From positions 30,443-94,442 of the forward strand of contig NZ_VLKR01000017.1 of NCBI RefSeq assembly GCF_007830445.1: a stretch of DNA of 64,000 nt. The letters are read 5' to 3'. Made by a program: the position numbers and the translations under genes. The DNA comes from Sphingobacterium siyangense. GTDB lineage: Bacteria > Bacteroidota > Bacteroidia > Sphingobacteriales > Sphingobacteriaceae. Positions 34,995 through 43,327 of the stretch are shown here, piece by piece; position 1 is the first letter of the stretch; every line of letters begins with the position of its first letter. The notes beneath the pieces were generated by a model, which worked only from the letters and a program-made list of their open reading frames with translations, did no database searches and was not told where the DNA came from.

Positions 34995-35969
34995 ATGAAG
35001 ATATTTATCACTAAAAAAATTCCACAAAAAGGCATAGATCTATTAAAATCTGCAGGGCACGACATTTCTATACACGATTCAAGCACCCCCCTATCCGAAA
35101 CGGAGCTTATCAAAGCTAGCCAACAGGCCGACTACGTCCTTAACGGTGGGATGCAAAAGTTTGATGCTAATTTTTTCCAAAACTGCCCCAACCTAAAAGC
35201 CCTATCTCTCATGAGCGTCGGCTATGACAATGTGGATATCTCAGCCGCTACACAGCATGGAATCCCCGTAAGCAATACACCGGGCATCCTTTCGGGAGCA
35301 ACAGCAGACGTTGCTTTCCTCTTGATGCTATCGGTATCGCGGAAAGCATTTTTCAACCACAAAAGAATTTTGCAGGGCGAATGGAAAGGTTTTGATCCCA
35401 CGGCAAACCTAGGCATCGAGCTCAATAACAAAACACTGGGCATCTATGGACTGGGACGAATTGGCTTTGAATTCGCCAGAAAAGCCAAAGCAGCGTATAA
35501 CATGGAAATTATCTATTACAATCGGAGCCGTAATGAGGAAGCTGAACAAATTCTTGGCGCACGATATGTTAATTTCGACGATCTGCTCACGCGGAGCGAT
35601 GTACTTTCAATCCATGCAGCTTTGACTGCGGAGACTAAAAACAGGTTTGACAAAAATACGTTCACGCGCATGAAAAACTCCGCTATATTAGTGAATACGG
35701 CTAGGGGCGGATTGGTCAATGAATTGGATCTAACAGAAGCCCTGCAGACTGGCCAATTATGGGGAGCCGGGCTTGACGTAACAGACCCGGAGCCGATGGA
35801 TCCAAAAAACCCACTCTTAACGATGGAAAATGTTTGTATCCTGCCGCACATCGGCTCTGCCACCGTAGAAACAAGGGATAATATGGCATTGATGGCCGCC
35901 AGCAACTTACTGACAGCAATCAAAGGCGAAAAAATGCCACAAATTATCAATAAAGAAGTATATCAATGA
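34995..35969 (+). CDS. D-2-hydroxyacid dehydrogenase (glyoxylate reductase-like)
   Basis: 324 residues. NAD-binding GLGRIGFEFARKAKA; substrate and catalytic regions LMSVGYDNVD, TARGGLVNE (Arg), DVTDPEPMDPKNPL (Glu) and ILPHIGSAT (His). Closest in pattern to glyoxylate/hydroxypyruvate reductases. Reduces a 2-oxoacid with NAD(P)H; exact substrate not certain. Its TGA overlaps the ATG of the next small gene. Confidence 0.92.
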   Translation: MKIFITKKIPQKGIDLLKSAGHDISIHDSSTPLSETELIKASQQADYVLNGGMQKFDANFFQNCPNLKALSLMSVGYDNVDISAATQHGIPVSNTPGILSGATADVAFLLMLSVSRKAFFNHKRILQGEWKGFDPTANLGIELNNKTLGIYGLGRIGFEFARKAKAAYNMEIIYYNRSRNEEAEQILGARYVNFDDLLTRSDVLSIHAALTAETKNRFDKNTFTRMKNSAILVNTARGGLVNELDLTEALQTGQLWGAGLDVTDPEPMDPKNPLLTMENVCILPHIGSATVETRDNMALMAASNLLTAIKGEKMPQIINKEVYQ

Positions 35970-36124
35970 AACGAAGATTTTTTCAGCTTTTAAATAGCTT
36001 AAATAAAGCCATCTTACCAAAATACGGTAAGATGGATCCGTTAAAATTAAAAAAGTACCAGCAGGCTATCATTGCCTACAGGTACTTTGTCCTTATACAT
36101 GCATTGGAAACGGACCAGGACTAA
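35966..36124 (+). CDS. Small conserved-looking basic protein, 52 residues
   Basis: A short frame (MKRRFFQLLNSLNKAILPKY, then GKMDPLKLKKYQQAIIAYRYFVLI and HALETDQD at the end). ATG at 35966 overlaps the dehydrogenase TGA (ATGA), a coupling arrangement. The protein is basic, with a likely helix pair (residues 3-16, 26-46), and reads as a folded protein in place of random translation. I recall similar 50-residue proteins in Sphingobacteria and Flavobacteria, with the pattern K-ILP-Y/F, DP-KL-K and QQAIIAYR. Some are named SsrA-binding-like in databases, which I cannot confirm. Its last four bases overlap the stop of the convergent mscS gene. Confidence 0.72.
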   Translation: MKRRFFQLLNSLNKAILPKYGKMDPLKLKKYQQAIIAYRYFVLIHALETDQD

Positions 36125-36978
36125 GCTTTTGCAGTTCCTTGGTCACTTGAATTTGAAACAATGCTAATCTGCGTCGGATTGGAAGATAAACTAATATCGT
36201 TCCTTTCCAGCTCCAACATAATCTTTTCCTGCATCGAGTTTCGAGCAGCGACATAGTGTTCTCTTTTCGTCCAGGCACGAACGGTCAAAACCATGGCACT
36301 GTCCCCCAATTCTTTGATGAAAACAGTTGGCTCCGGACTTGTCAACACATTCTCATTCGAACGGAGAACCCTTAATATGATATCTTTCGCTTCTTTCACG
36401 TTTTTATCATAAGAGATACTGATGGTATATTCAAACATCCGTTGCACAATTTTCGTATAATTTTTGATAACCGAATTAGCTAAGGGTCCATTAGGGCTAA
36501 AAACACGTACCCCATCATCCCCTATTAAAGTGGAATACAAGATATCAATCCTTTCTACCGTGCCTGCAGTACCATTTGCACTCGATATGGAATCTCCTAC
36601 TTCAAAAGGCCTAAACATCAATATGAGCACTCCGCCAGCAAAATTGCTCAAGCTGCCCTGAAGCGCCATACCAACAGCCAATCCAAAAGCAGACAACGCT
36701 GCAATAAACGAGGTTGTCTGAATCCCAATCTGGCTGGCTACAGTAAGAAGCAACATCACCCACATGACAATCTTGACGATGCTAGAGATAAAAGCCCGGA
36801 TCGAAGGATCCACATTTTTCTTTTCAAAACGTTTATGTAATAAGCGATCCACAAAATTGATCACATATTTCCCGAGAATCAATAGGATAATCCCCCCAAT
36901 AATCCCTGGAATAGACTCAATGACAATGTCTGTCAAACGCCCAAATCTCGTTTCTAGGCTATTCAAATTACTTTCCAT
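36121..36978 (-). CDS. mscS: Small-conductance mechanosensitive channel (MscS family)
   Basis: 285 residues. Three membrane segments (about residues 20-40, 62-82, 86-110), the last being the pore helix with ALSAFGLAVGMALQGSLSNFAGGVLI. The MscS beta domain follows (FEVGDSISSANGTAGTVERIDILYSTL, VFSPNGPLANSVIKNYT) and then the alpha/beta vestibule domain. Opens under membrane tension to release osmolytes. Converges on the small 52-residue gene. Confidence 0.95.
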   Translation of the reverse strand: MESNLNSLETRFGRLTDIVIESIPGIIGGIILLILGKYVINFVDRLLHKRFEKKNVDPSIRAFISSIVKIVMWVMLLLTVASQIGIQTTSFIAALSAFGLAVGMALQGSLSNFAGGVLILMFRPFEVGDSISSANGTAGTVERIDILYSTLIGDDGVRVFSPNGPLANSVIKNYTKIVQRMFEYTISISYDKNVKEAKDIILRVLRSNENVLTSPEPTVFIKELGDSAMVLTVRAWTKREHYVAARNSMQEKIMLELERNDISLSSNPTQISIVSNSSDQGTAKA

Positions 36979-37059
36979 TTATTAATATATTTTAAAATTT
37001 TAGACACAAGGATTGTTCCAACATATCAGCTACAGCATCAAAATGTAAAAATCATTGAA

Positions 37060-37089
37060 AAACACCACAAAAGACCAAATAAACACCAC
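37060..37089. promoter_or_regulatory. Direct repeat AAACACCAC, possible AraC operator
   Basis: AAACACCAC at 37060-37068 and 37081-37089, spaced 21 bases (two helical turns), as usual for AraC-type dimers. A -7 box, TAATTTTG (37110-37117), follows 20 bases after the second copy and lies just before the AraC-family start codon, so autoregulation is plausible. Confidence 0.45.
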
Positions 37090-37121
37090 TATTAAAAGAA
37101 TATTTGGCGTAATTTTGCTAT

Positions 37122-37988
37122 ATGAATAGAAAAAACACCATTCCTATTATTGATAGTTGTAGCATTGATCTCAATAACAAAACAACGATTCATATTGATG
37201 ATCTAAAAGAATATATCATCAAGCATCAGGATATGGTGTTTCCTCACAAACATAATTTTTTTCATTTTGTACTATTCACTAAGGGATCAGGAGAACACAT
37301 TATCGATTTCAATCATTACAACATTGAACCTTATCAAATCTATTTTATGGTACCGGGTCAAGTTCATACCTGGAATTTTACGGGTGATGAAGAGGGCTAT
37401 GTTGTCAATTTTTCCATTGATTACTTTCAGTCTTTTCTCTTACGAACCGATTACCTGGAACGCTTCAGCTTCTTACAGAGTAAAATTGAGCAGTTGATTT
37501 TTGTTATTGCTGAACAATTTCGCAAGCAGTCTATCCACATTCTTGAACAAATTTCTACCGCAAAAGCGGCAGGACAGCCGGAAGACTATATCCGTACACT
37601 TCTGCTCCAATTTATATTGTTTATCTCAATTTCTACAGAAAAGGATCATCAAGAGCACAGTACGCCATATAATCACAAAATATTCAATAGTTTTCAGCAA
37701 TTGGTTGAACAGCAATTCAAGTCTACCAAATTGCCCAGTGTGTACGCAGATCAATTATTTATTACACCCAATCATCTGAATGCGATCTGCAAATCCTACA
37801 TCGGACAATCAGCAGGTGAAATTATACGAAACCGGATTGTACTCGAAGCGAAGCGACTATTGGTCAATCGAAACTTAAATATCAATGAGATTGCAGATGA
37901 GCTGCAATTCAATGACAACTCATACTTTACTAAATTTTTCAAAAAATCCGCTGGGCTCACACCAGAAGAGTTCAGAAAACAACTATAA
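37122..37988 (+). CDS. AraC-family transcriptional regulator
   Basis: 288 residues. N-terminal cupin-like sensor (HKHNFFHFVLFTKGSGEHIIDFNHYNIEPYQIYFMVPGQVHTWNF) and C-terminal double helix-turn-helix (SVYADQLFITPNHLNAICKSYIGQSAGEIIRNRIVLEAKRLL, then INEIADELQFNDNSYFTKFFKKSAGLTPEEFRK). Activator-type regulator. Only two bases separate it from the DUF983 gene, so it may share a transcript with DUF983 and the cysteine desulfurase. Confidence 0.93.
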   Translation: MNRKNTIPIIDSCSIDLNNKTTIHIDDLKEYIIKHQDMVFPHKHNFFHFVLFTKGSGEHIIDFNHYNIEPYQIYFMVPGQVHTWNFTGDEEGYVVNFSIDYFQSFLLRTDYLERFSFLQSKIEQLIFVIAEQFRKQSIHILEQISTAKAAGQPEDYIRTLLLQFILFISISTEKDHQEHSTPYNHKIFNSFQQLVEQQFKSTKLPSVYADQLFITPNHLNAICKSYIGQSAGEIIRNRIVLEAKRLLVNRNLNINEIADELQFNDNSYFTKFFKKSAGLTPEEFRKQL

Positions 37989-37990
37989 CT

Positions 37991-38416
37991 ATGGAAGAGG
38001 TTAAATACGAATTATCTGAATTTAAAGCCGCATGGCAAGCAAAATGTCCAAGATGCAGAATCGGCCATGTATACCAAGGGCCTGCATACGGTCTGAAAGT
38101 ACAAAAAATGAATAGCCATTGCGAATACTGTGGACTTCGTTACGAACGTGAGCCAGGTTATTTTTATGGTGCCATGTATGTTACCTATGCTTTCTCCATC
38201 GCCGAAATGGTTACTGCCTGTATGGCAACCTATATCCTGACAGGCAATGATTCTTCTTTTATACTCTATGCAACAGTTGCGATCATGAGCGTTGTTTTAA
38301 TGTCGCCATTCAACTACCGCTATTCCCGTATCATACTGATGTATTGGTTAACACCAGGCTTAAGATATGATCCGAATGTCAAAAAAAAGGAAGTTGATGT
38401 GAAGGCTTCAGCATAA
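37991..38416 (+). CDS. DUF983 membrane protein
   Basis: 141 residues. Two CxxC-type pairs (CPRCRIG and CEYCGLRYEREPGYFYGAMY) suggest a metal-binding knuckle; two membrane segments follow (about 60-80, 88-110). Length and motifs fit DUF983, a family of unknown role often near cytochrome or Fe-S genes. 26 bases before the cysteine desulfurase. Confidence 0.9.
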   Translation: MEEVKYELSEFKAAWQAKCPRCRIGHVYQGPAYGLKVQKMNSHCEYCGLRYEREPGYFYGAMYVTYAFSIAEMVTACMATYILTGNDSSFILYATVAIMSVVLMSPFNYRYSRIILMYWLTPGLRYDPNVKKKEVDVKASA

Positions 38417-38442
38417 CCTTCATTATCCTTATCTTTATCCTG

Positions 38443-39621
38443 ATGAAGGATATCATTTATTTGGACAACAACGCAACAACTCGAATTTTGGATGAAGTAT
38501 GGAATACCATGACTCCCTATTTCATCCAAAATTATGCGAACGCATCGAGTGTCTATCACCAAATGGGACGCGAAGCCAATGCTGCCATCCAACTTGCTAG
38601 AGGACAAATAGCTGAAGTGCTGAATTGCTCACCGAAAGAACTATTTTTCAATTCAGGTGCAACAGAAAGTATTAATACCGTAATCTGTGGCATATTTGAC
38701 AAATATCAATCCAAGGGGAATCATATTGTCACCGTTTCAACAGAACACAAGGCCGTCCTAAGCTGCTGTGAACAATTGACGAAAAAAGGAGCTCAGATCA
38801 CCTATCTCCCTGTCGATGCACAAGGAATGATCAATATAGACGATTTGAAAAATGCGATGAGCGCCCAGACCATACTTGTTTGCATCATGGCCGCAAATAA
38901 CGAGACGGGGGTATGTACGTCGCTAGCACAGATTGCTACGATTTGTACAGAGAAAGATATCTTGTTCTTCTGTGATGCAACCCAGGCTGTTGGAAAAATC
39001 AACATTGATCTACAAAAAATCCCTATCGACATTTTATGTCTGAGTGCGCATAAACTTCATGGCCCAAAGGGAATCGGCGCATTATACATTCGTCGAAAAT
39101 CAAAGCCGATTCAGATTAGCCCATTAATTGTGGGCGGTGGTCAGGAAAGCGGATTTAGAGGCGGAACATACAACGTGCCAGCTGTCGTCGGCTTTGGAAA
39201 AGCCATGTCTCTGATTAAACCAGCAGTTTATAATTCGGTCGAACGAAACCGCAATCTATTGGAAGAAATTTTAAGTGAGATTCCTGAAATCATCATTCAT
39301 GGAAAAAATGCACCCCGCCTACCAAACACCAGTTACATTAGTTTTAAACATATCCTGGCCAGCGAAATAATGACTACCTGTCCCACATTGGCCCTTTCCT
39401 CGGGCTCGGCCTGTGTGACCGGATCCAGGGAACCTTCCCATGTTTTAATGGCTATGGGTATCTCCAAAGAAGATGCATTATCGGCTATTCGCTTTAGCTT
39501 AAGCATATTTACGACTCAAGAGGAAATTATTCAATGTGCCCAATTGATCACAGCAGCGGTTCACAAAATCCGCGATCAATCCCCTATCTGGCAACTTTTC
39601 AAAGCTGGCCTGATCGATTAA
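38443..39621 (+). CDS. Cysteine desulfurase (NifS/IscS-like)
   Basis: 392 residues, fold-type I PLP enzyme that releases sulfur from cysteine. YLDNNATTR at the N-terminus, PLP Lys204 in LSAHKLHGPKG and the persulfide Cys324 in SSGSACVTGS, the short-loop arrangement of group I (IscS/NifS). An A-type Fe-S carrier gene follows after 81 bases, supporting Fe-S cluster assembly. No iscU, hscA or sufBCD are in view. Confidence 0.93.
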   Translation: MKDIIYLDNNATTRILDEVWNTMTPYFIQNYANASSVYHQMGREANAAIQLARGQIAEVLNCSPKELFFNSGATESINTVICGIFDKYQSKGNHIVTVSTEHKAVLSCCEQLTKKGAQITYLPVDAQGMINIDDLKNAMSAQTILVCIMAANNETGVCTSLAQIATICTEKDILFFCDATQAVGKINIDLQKIPIDILCLSAHKLHGPKGIGALYIRRKSKPIQISPLIVGGGQESGFRGGTYNVPAVVGFGKAMSLIKPAVYNSVERNRNLLEEILSEIPEIIIHGKNAPRLPNTSYISFKHILASEIMTTCPTLALSSGSACVTGSREPSHVLMAMGISKEDALSAIRFSLSIFTTQEEIIQCAQLITAAVHKIRDQSPIWQLFKAGLID

Positions 39622-39702
39622 TTTATGACATTCTAAAAACTTTATAGGAGACGAAATATAACAAGATTGTATGTATCTTTGTGTCATACAAAGGATATTA
39701 CT

Positions 39703-40029
39703 ATGATTACAGTTACTGACAAAGCAAAAACTCGTATCGAGGAAATCATGAAGGATGAGCAATATGACAGCAATTACTTTGTGCGTGTTGCTGTGGAAAG
39801 TGGCGGTTGTTCGGGCTTGAGTTATAAGCTGAACTTCGATAACGAAGAAAAAAAAGGTGATCAATTTTTCGAAGATAAAGGCGTGAAAGTCTGTTTGGAT
39901 ATAAAATCATTTTTATATCTAGCAGGTACAGAATTGGATTATTCCGATGGTTTGAACGGAAAGGGGTTTGAATTCCACAACCCGAATGCGAGCCGGACCT
40001 GTGCGTGTGGCGAAAGCTTCTCCGTTTAA
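39703..40029 (+). CDS. A-type iron-sulfur carrier (IscA/SufA/ErpA family)
   Basis: 108 residues from ATG 39703. The three ligand cysteines are Cys36 in GGCSGLSY and Cys100 and Cys102 in TCACGESF. Delivers or holds Fe-S clusters. The start is set by a -7 box TATCTTTG (39674-39681) that lies downstream of an in-frame TTG at 39667, which therefore cannot be the start if that promoter is used. Confidence 0.95.
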   Translation: MITVTDKAKTRIEEIMKDEQYDSNYFVRVAVESGGCSGLSYKLNFDNEEKKGDQFFEDKGVKVCLDIKSFLYLAGTELDYSDGLNGKGFEFHNPNASRTCACGESFSV

Positions 40030-40053
40030 TCAATCAATCGATCCACCATAAAC

Positions 40054-40085
40054 AAAAGAGCCCTGAAATATTTCAGGGCTCTTTT
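40054..40085 (+). terminator. Perfect 32-base palindromic terminator
   Basis: Bases 40054-40069 and 40070-40085 are exact complements (core GAGCCCTGAAAT). The RNA would form a 14-15-bp stem with a tiny loop and a short T tail. Confidence 0.85.
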
Positions 40086-40320
40086 GGTAAGTAACCAAAC
40101 ACTTTTAGTTGCACCAACAAATTATTAGTTTTATAATTAAATATTGACCTACCTTCATTTTGTTAGAATTTTTTTATTTTTTCAACTTTTTAATGGATAA
40201 ATATTAAAAATCACAACCAAACAGATTAACCAGTGATATTTTCATACTTTTGTATGAAATAACTGAATAAAAAATAAAACCATGCGTATCAATCCATGCA
40301 TGGTATTTCATTTGACTCAT

Positions 40321-41328
40321 ATGGAGGGAAGAAAACTTTTAAATACCGAAGTTGCTATCAGCTTCGTTAAAGATACATTTGTCCAACAACTAAAGAAAGC
40401 ATTAAATTTAATTCCGATCTCATCACCATTGGTGGTTTTAGACGGCACAGGATTAAACGATGACTTAAATGGAATTGAGCGTCCGGTATCATTTCCGATT
40501 AAATCATTGAATGAAAAAAGAGCTGTCGTGGTACATTCATTGGCAAAATGGAAAAGAGTCCGTTTAAAAGAGCTCGAAATGTTACCTGGGGAAGGCATCG
40601 TGACAGACATGAAAGCACTGCGTCCTGATGAAGATTACACCCCTATCCATTCGATCTATGTAGACCAATGGGATTGGGAAAAAGTAATCGATAAAGATCA
40701 ACGTAATTTGGCCTTGCTGAAAGAAACCGTATTAAAAATTTACGATGCGTTACGATTTACAGAACAACAGGTTGAAAGCAAGTATCCACAGGTAAAAGCG
40801 ATTCTTCCAGAAACCATTACATTCATTTCGGCTGAAGAACTACTGCAAAAATATCCTAATCTAAGTGCAAAGGAACGTGAAAATACAATCACAAAAGAAT
40901 ATGGAGCTGTGTTTTTATATGGTATCGGAGGGGCACTGAGCAATGGTGTTGCACATGATGGACGCGCAGCCGACTACGACGACTGGAGTACTGCCAATGA
41001 GGCAGGCCACAAAGGATTGAACGGCGATATTCTCGTATGGAACCCGATCTTAAATTCAGCGTTTGAACTTTCTTCCATGGGAATCCGTGTCGATAAAACA
41101 GCCTTGGCACATCAAATGGAAATCAGAAATTGTACTGAAAAATCCAAACTGACTTTCCATAGCATGCTTCTTAATGATCAATTACCGGAATCTATGGGCG
41201 GTGGGATCGGACAATCACGTGTCTGTATGTTTATGCTCAAGAAACAACATATTGGAGAAGTCCAAGTCAGTATCTGGGAAGAGGACAAAAAAGAAACGCT
41301 AAGACAAGAAGGTATTGATATTTTATAA
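40321..41328 (+). CDS. asnA: Aspartate-ammonia ligase (asparagine synthetase A)
   Basis: 335 residues. Makes asparagine from aspartate, ammonia and ATP. Signatures: ISFVKDTF, VVHSLAKWKR, VTDMKALRPDED, HSIYVDQWDWE, GAVFLYGIGG, ADYDDWST, LNGDILVWNP, ELSSMGIRVD and GGGIGQSR. ATG 40321 gives the family's usual length before ISFVK. An in-frame ATG at 40282 has a more A-rich preceding sequence but is buried in an ACCATGC/GCATGGT hairpin (40279-40304). A -7 box, TACTTTTG, lies at 40245-40252. Confidence 0.95.
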   Translation: MEGRKLLNTEVAISFVKDTFVQQLKKALNLIPISSPLVVLDGTGLNDDLNGIERPVSFPIKSLNEKRAVVVHSLAKWKRVRLKELEMLPGEGIVTDMKALRPDEDYTPIHSIYVDQWDWEKVIDKDQRNLALLKETVLKIYDALRFTEQQVESKYPQVKAILPETITFISAEELLQKYPNLSAKERENTITKEYGAVFLYGIGGALSNGVAHDGRAADYDDWSTANEAGHKGLNGDILVWNPILNSAFELSSMGIRVDKTALAHQMEIRNCTEKSKLTFHSMLLNDQLPESMGGGIGQSRVCMFMLKKQHIGEVQVSIWEEDKKETLRQEGIDIL

Positions 41329-41400
41329 AACAATACTTATTAAGAATTAATAACACGGTAACTATACCGCATTTTCCAGTATATCGATACAAATCAGCGC

Positions 41401-41440
41401 AAGGTAATCATCTTTTATAGACCGATTACCTTGTTTTTTT
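41401..41440 (+). terminator. Terminator after asnA
   Basis: AAGGTAATC (41401-41409) and GATTACCTT (41424-41432) with a 14-base loop and a T7 tract. Confidence 0.88.
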
Positions 41441-41514
41441 AGGTATAAAATGCCTAAAAAATTTTCATTCTAGTTTGTTCCTTTCAAGATAGCGGTATTT
41501 TGTATTTTTGTCAA

Positions 41515-42819
41515 ATGCAGCTACAAGCTATTTTAAATAAATTAGGCATTTCATCCTTAAATGAGATGCAAGAAAAAGTAGTGGAATCGTATCAAAAAGA
41601 CCATGATTTCATCTTACTTTCACCCACAGGATCTGGCAAAACCTTGGCCTTTTCATTGCTCATTTTAGCGCAATTGAAGAACATCGTTCAGGAGGTTCAA
41701 GTACTGATTTTAGTGCCGACCCGCGAACTTGCCTTACAGATAGAGCAAGTGCTACGCAAGGTGGCCACAGGTCACAAAGTCACCTGTGCCTATGGCGGTC
41801 ATAGTACCCGTATCGAAAAAAATGAATTCAAGGATGCTCCCGCAATTATTATCGGAACTCCAGGACGTATAAAACAACATATCGAAGAAGGAAATTTTGA
41901 TCCGACCAGTGTCCATACCCTTGTGTTAGATGAATTTGATAAATCGTTGGAACTGGGATTTCAGCATCAAATGGATTTCATTATTCGACATATACCGGCC
42001 ATCAGATCACGGATATTGACTTCTGCAACGATGATGGATGTAATCCCGCCATTTACACAGATAAAGGAGCCTATTCTTGTTGATTTTCTGAATAACTCCC
42101 AAAACATACCCCGCATTACAATAAAAAAGGTCGTTGCTCCTGTTCAAAAGAAATTGGAGGCATTGCTAAAACTCATCTGCAAGATCGGGACGAAAAAAAT
42201 GATTATTTTCTGTAATCATCGCGATGCAGTAGATCACATCAGCGAATTGCTGGACAATCGCAATATTATTCACGACACCTTTCATGGCGGACTTGAACAG
42301 CAAGATCGTGAGCTGGCGCTTCTCAAATTCCGTAATCATTCCAACAATGTTTTGATCACGACCGATCTGGCTGCAAGAGGGCTGGATATCCCCGAAGTTG
42401 ATGCCATTATTCATTACCAGCTACCGCATAAAGAAGATGGCTTTATTCATCGCAATGGACGTACTGCGCGTATGCAGGCAAAGGGTGATGTCTATGTCAT
42501 CTTAAAGCCTGAAGAAGCCTATCCCTATATAGCGGAGGAAATACCTGAAGAGGAATTTCCCGAATACTATGATCTTCCGGAAAATTCACCTTTCGCCACA
42601 CTTTATATCAGTGCTGGACGAAAAGATAAAGTCAATAAAATTGACATCGTAGGTTTTCTCCTGCATTTGGAAGGTGTTGAAAAAGACGACATCGGTATAA
42701 TAGAAGTGAAAGATAAGGTAGCTTATGTTGCCGTTAAAAGAAAGCTTGCTTCCGTTATTATCAATAAGGCTAGTGGGCAAAAAATCAAAGGGCGTAAAGT
42801 AAAAATTGGACGTACCTAG
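41515..42819 (+). CDS. dbpA: DEAD-box RNA helicase with DbpA-type RNA-binding domain
   Basis: 434 residues. Motifs in order: Q region (MQEKVVESYQ), I SPTGSGKT, Ia PTRELALQ, GG, Ib TPGR, II as DEFD, III SAT, V TTDLAARGLDIPE and VI HRNGRTAR. Motif II is DEFD, a variant seen in some Bacteroidota homologues. The C-terminal 70 residues (FATLYISAGRKDKVNKIDIVG, KDDIGIIEVKDKVAYVAVKR, KIKGRKVKI) match the DbpA 23S-rRNA-binding RRM, so a role in large-subunit assembly is likely. Start ATG 41515; a TTG 15 bases upstream is disregarded. Confidence 0.9.
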   Translation: MQLQAILNKLGISSLNEMQEKVVESYQKDHDFILLSPTGSGKTLAFSLLILAQLKNIVQEVQVLILVPTRELALQIEQVLRKVATGHKVTCAYGGHSTRIEKNEFKDAPAIIIGTPGRIKQHIEEGNFDPTSVHTLVLDEFDKSLELGFQHQMDFIIRHIPAIRSRILTSATMMDVIPPFTQIKEPILVDFLNNSQNIPRITIKKVVAPVQKKLEALLKLICKIGTKKMIIFCNHRDAVDHISELLDNRNIIHDTFHGGLEQQDRELALLKFRNHSNNVLITTDLAARGLDIPEVDAIIHYQLPHKEDGFIHRNGRTARMQAKGDVYVILKPEEAYPYIAEEIPEEEFPEYYDLPENSPFATLYISAGRKDKVNKIDIVGFLLHLEGVEKDDIGIIEVKDKVAYVAVKRKLASVIINKASGQKIKGRKVKIGRT

Positions 42820-42964
42820 TTATTAGCGCGTCAAGAGATCCTCCTCACCTATTTCGGTGGCGAAGGTCGGATCCATCATCAAACTGTGATTCCAATGCAT
42901 AAGGGGACCTGCATTGTCGTTAAAATAAGCCGATAAAAAAAACACTCAATGAGTGGTTTTTTTT
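42820..42964 (+). other. Structured non-coding stretch ending in a terminator
   Basis: No open frame of note. GATCC/GGATC arms (42837-42873) enclose CACC/GGTG pairing, and AATGC/GCATT arms follow at 42894-42915. A terminator with A8, CACTC, AAT, GAGTG and T8 lies at 42935-42964. This may be just the long 3' end of dbpA mRNA, or a small RNA with its own terminator. Confidence 0.45.
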
Positions 42965-42992
42965 ATAGGAACCTGATTAATTTTTGGTTAAT

Positions 42993-43130
42993 ACCATGTT
43001 TGACTCTAACAGGGGTATTACAGGGGGTTAGCAGGGGTATAACAGGGGGTTAACAGGGGTGTACCCCTATTAACCCCTTGTTAATACCCTGTAAAAAGGG
43101 TGCTGTCACCCTTTTAATTCCAAACATGGT
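42993..43130. repeat. 138-bp nested palindrome with G-tract tandem repeats
   Basis: Ends are a perfect 10-bp inverted repeat, ACCATGTTTG (42993-43002) and CAAACATGGT (43121-43130). Inside on the plus strand are two 22-bp tandem units (43012-43033 and 43034-43055), each GGGG-7 bases-GGGGG-6 bases, and a third GGGG. An imperfect inverted copy (43061-43092) then pairs back. A separate perfect 9-bp hairpin, AAAAGGGTG/CACCCTTTT, fills 43094-43115. Five G-tracts (43012, 43023, 43034, 43045, 43056) with 6-7 base loops could form a G-quadruplex. No coding frame. Confidence 0.85.
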
Positions 43131-43221
43131 GTAATCGGAGTTATACGCCTTACCGAAGTCGTTATAAACAAAAGCAATAAATAAAGGGAATTTATCAGGG
43201 GTGTAGTGCACCCGGGGAATC

Positions 43222-43270
43222 AATCGGCAGGTAAGCCTTCACAATGCCGTGTAAGGCTTACCTGCCGATT
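43222..43270. repeat. Perfect 18-bp inverted repeat (REP-like)
   Basis: Arms 43222-43239 and 43253-43270 (AATCGGCAGGTAAGCCTT and its complement) flank a 13-base loop that itself begins CAC and ends GTGT. There is no T-run in either direction, so it is not an ordinary terminator. It lies 57 bases from the mqnA stop. Confidence 0.85.
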
Positions 43271-43327
43271 CTGATTTAAAATTTTTCAGGGTATGTCATG
43301 GTTCCTGTTCAGGTCAAGCGCCCCAGG

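Noticed and set aside
43012..43092. G-rich 22-bp repeats as a CRISPR array
   Set aside because: Only two and a half direct units with no variable spacers, plus an inverted copy; no cas genes. The pattern is a palindrome, not an array.
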